NCBI GenBank assembly: GCA_050260275.1
Contig: JBLNBX010000184.1
Span: forward strand, 1-43,145
DNA: 43,145 nucleotides
Reading direction: 5' to 3'
Source of the DNA: DATMXS01 sp050260275
GTDB taxonomy: Bacteria > Acidobacteriota > Terriglobia > Bryobacterales > Bryobacteraceae
A program made the translations under genes and the position numbers. Within the stretch, counting starts at the first letter, position 1. Each line of letters opens with the position of its first letter. The notes below the pieces were generated by a model. The model did no database searches. It was not told where the DNA came from and worked only from the letters and a program-made list of their open reading frames with translations. This document shows positions 42,508 to 43,145 of this stretch, one piece after another.

Positions 42508-43145
42508 GGCGATCGCTCCTTTTACTCCTTCCCGCCCTTGCGATGTTGTCGGGGTGCATCCGCCCGAACTACCGGCGCCCGGAGTTGCCCGTTCCCCCGG
42601 ATTTCCGCGGCCAGAATCGCGAGGCGAGCGAACCGCCTGAGGCCAGCCTCGGGGAACTGCGCTGGCAGGAACTCATTCGCGACGACGTGCTGGAAGAGCT
42701 GATCCGCGAGGCGCTGGAGAACAATCTCGACGTCCGCATCGCCGCCGCGAGAGTGCTGGAAGCAAGCGCACGAGCCGCAACGGCACGATCCGAGCGCCTG
42801 CCCACCATCGAAGCGCAGACCACTTACAACAACACCCGGACCGCCCGGAATGGCAGTACGACTCTACCCGATGGATATCCCGCGGAGAGAGACTTCACTC
42901 GCCTGTTCACTTCCCTCACCTGGAGTCTCGATTTCTGGGGACGGTTCCGCAACGCCGCAGCCGCGGCGCGTGCGGCGCTTCTGGCGACCGAAGAGGCGCA
43001 CCGCGCGGTGCGACAGGCGCTAGCCGGGCAGGTGGCGCAAGCCTACTTCCAGTTGCGCAGTCTCGATCTCGAAAAGGAGATTACAGAACGCGCCCTGAGG
43101 AGTCGCGAGGAATCCTTGGAGCTGGTCCGCCTGCGGGTCGAGCAT
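42504..43145 (+). CDS. NodT/OprM-type outer-membrane efflux lipoprotein, 5' part
   Basis: The frame opens with GTG 42504 (overlapping the permease stop) and runs 214 codons off the right edge. The start VRRSLLLLLPALAMLSGC is a lipoprotein signal with lipobox LSGC. The mature part shows the outer-membrane factor pattern NYRRPELPVPPDFRG, LRWQELIRDDVLEELIREAL, NNLDVRIAAARVLEASARA and LTWSLDFWGRFRNAAAAARA, with the hallmark W-x-LDFWG. It is the exit channel of a tripartite pump with the adjoining AcrB-like permease. The C-terminal half lies outside the window. Confidence 0.92.
   Translation, partial: MRRSLLLLLPALAMLSGCIRPNYRRPELPVPPDFRGQNREASEPPEASLGELRWQELIRDDVLEELIREALENNLDVRIAAARVLEASARAATARSERLPTIEAQTTYNNTRTARNGSTTLPDGYPAERDFTRLFTSLTWSLDFWGRFRNAAAAARAALLATEEAHRAVRQALAGQVAQAYFQLRSLDLEKEITERALRSREESLELVRLRVEH

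Overview
The window is GC-rich, densely coded DNA from a bacterium that is most likely an acidobacterium of the Solibacter/Bryobacter type. That placement is inference. It rests on alternative complex III next to a caa3-type oxidase, Tat-exported Gfo/Idh/MocA and FAD oxidoreductases beside a secreted glycosidase-like protein, frequent GTG starts, and the block yicC-gmk-rpoZ-coaBC. I found no tRNA, rRNA, CRISPR array or insertion sequence.

Layout. (1) 1-6110, plus strand: the end of an ABC exporter, then a tightly overlapping housekeeping operon (yicC, gmk, rpoZ, coaBC, family-4-type uracil-DNA glycosylase, tmk, holB-like). (2) 6211-12073, minus strand: three exported proteins, namely an FAD oxidoreductase, a large glycoside-hydrolase-like protein and a Tat-exported Gfo/Idh/MocA oxidoreductase. 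They look like a sugar-oxidation or polysaccharide-use locus. (3) 12407-26086, plus strand: a 12-gene respiratory operon behind a good sigma70-like promoter. It encodes alternative complex III (actA, actB, actC, a fused actD-actE, actF), an extra membrane-anchored cytochrome c, a Sco protein, a caa3 oxidase (subunits I, III, IV, II in that order) and haem O synthase. Together these can carry electrons from quinol to oxygen without a bc1 complex. (4) 26236-28006, minus strand: an NmrA-like protein and a DUF4331 protein. (5) 28326-34554, plus strand: a TetR regulator, a membrane fusion lipoprotein and a 1466-residue protein that joins an RND pump to its TolC-like outer-membrane channel. (6) 34729-42031, minus strand: a compact six-gene cassette with the 3' part of a nonribosomal peptide synthetase (methyltransferase, adenylation, carrier, thioesterase), a DUF697-like membrane protein, a 54-residue membrane protein, a cyclic-peptide-type ABC exporter, an SPFH/prohibitin protein and an anchored ligand-binding protein. 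(7) 42037-43145, plus strand: the last part of an AcrB-like pump and a NodT-type outer-membrane lipoprotein that runs off the window.

The most notable points are the peptide-synthetase/exporter/SPFH/receptor cassette, the RND-TolC fusion with an internal signal-peptide-like segment, the ActD-ActE fusion, and an abrupt junction near 42035-42052 where two unrelated, 5'-truncated genes meet head to head. That junction is either a real rearrangement or an assembly chimera.
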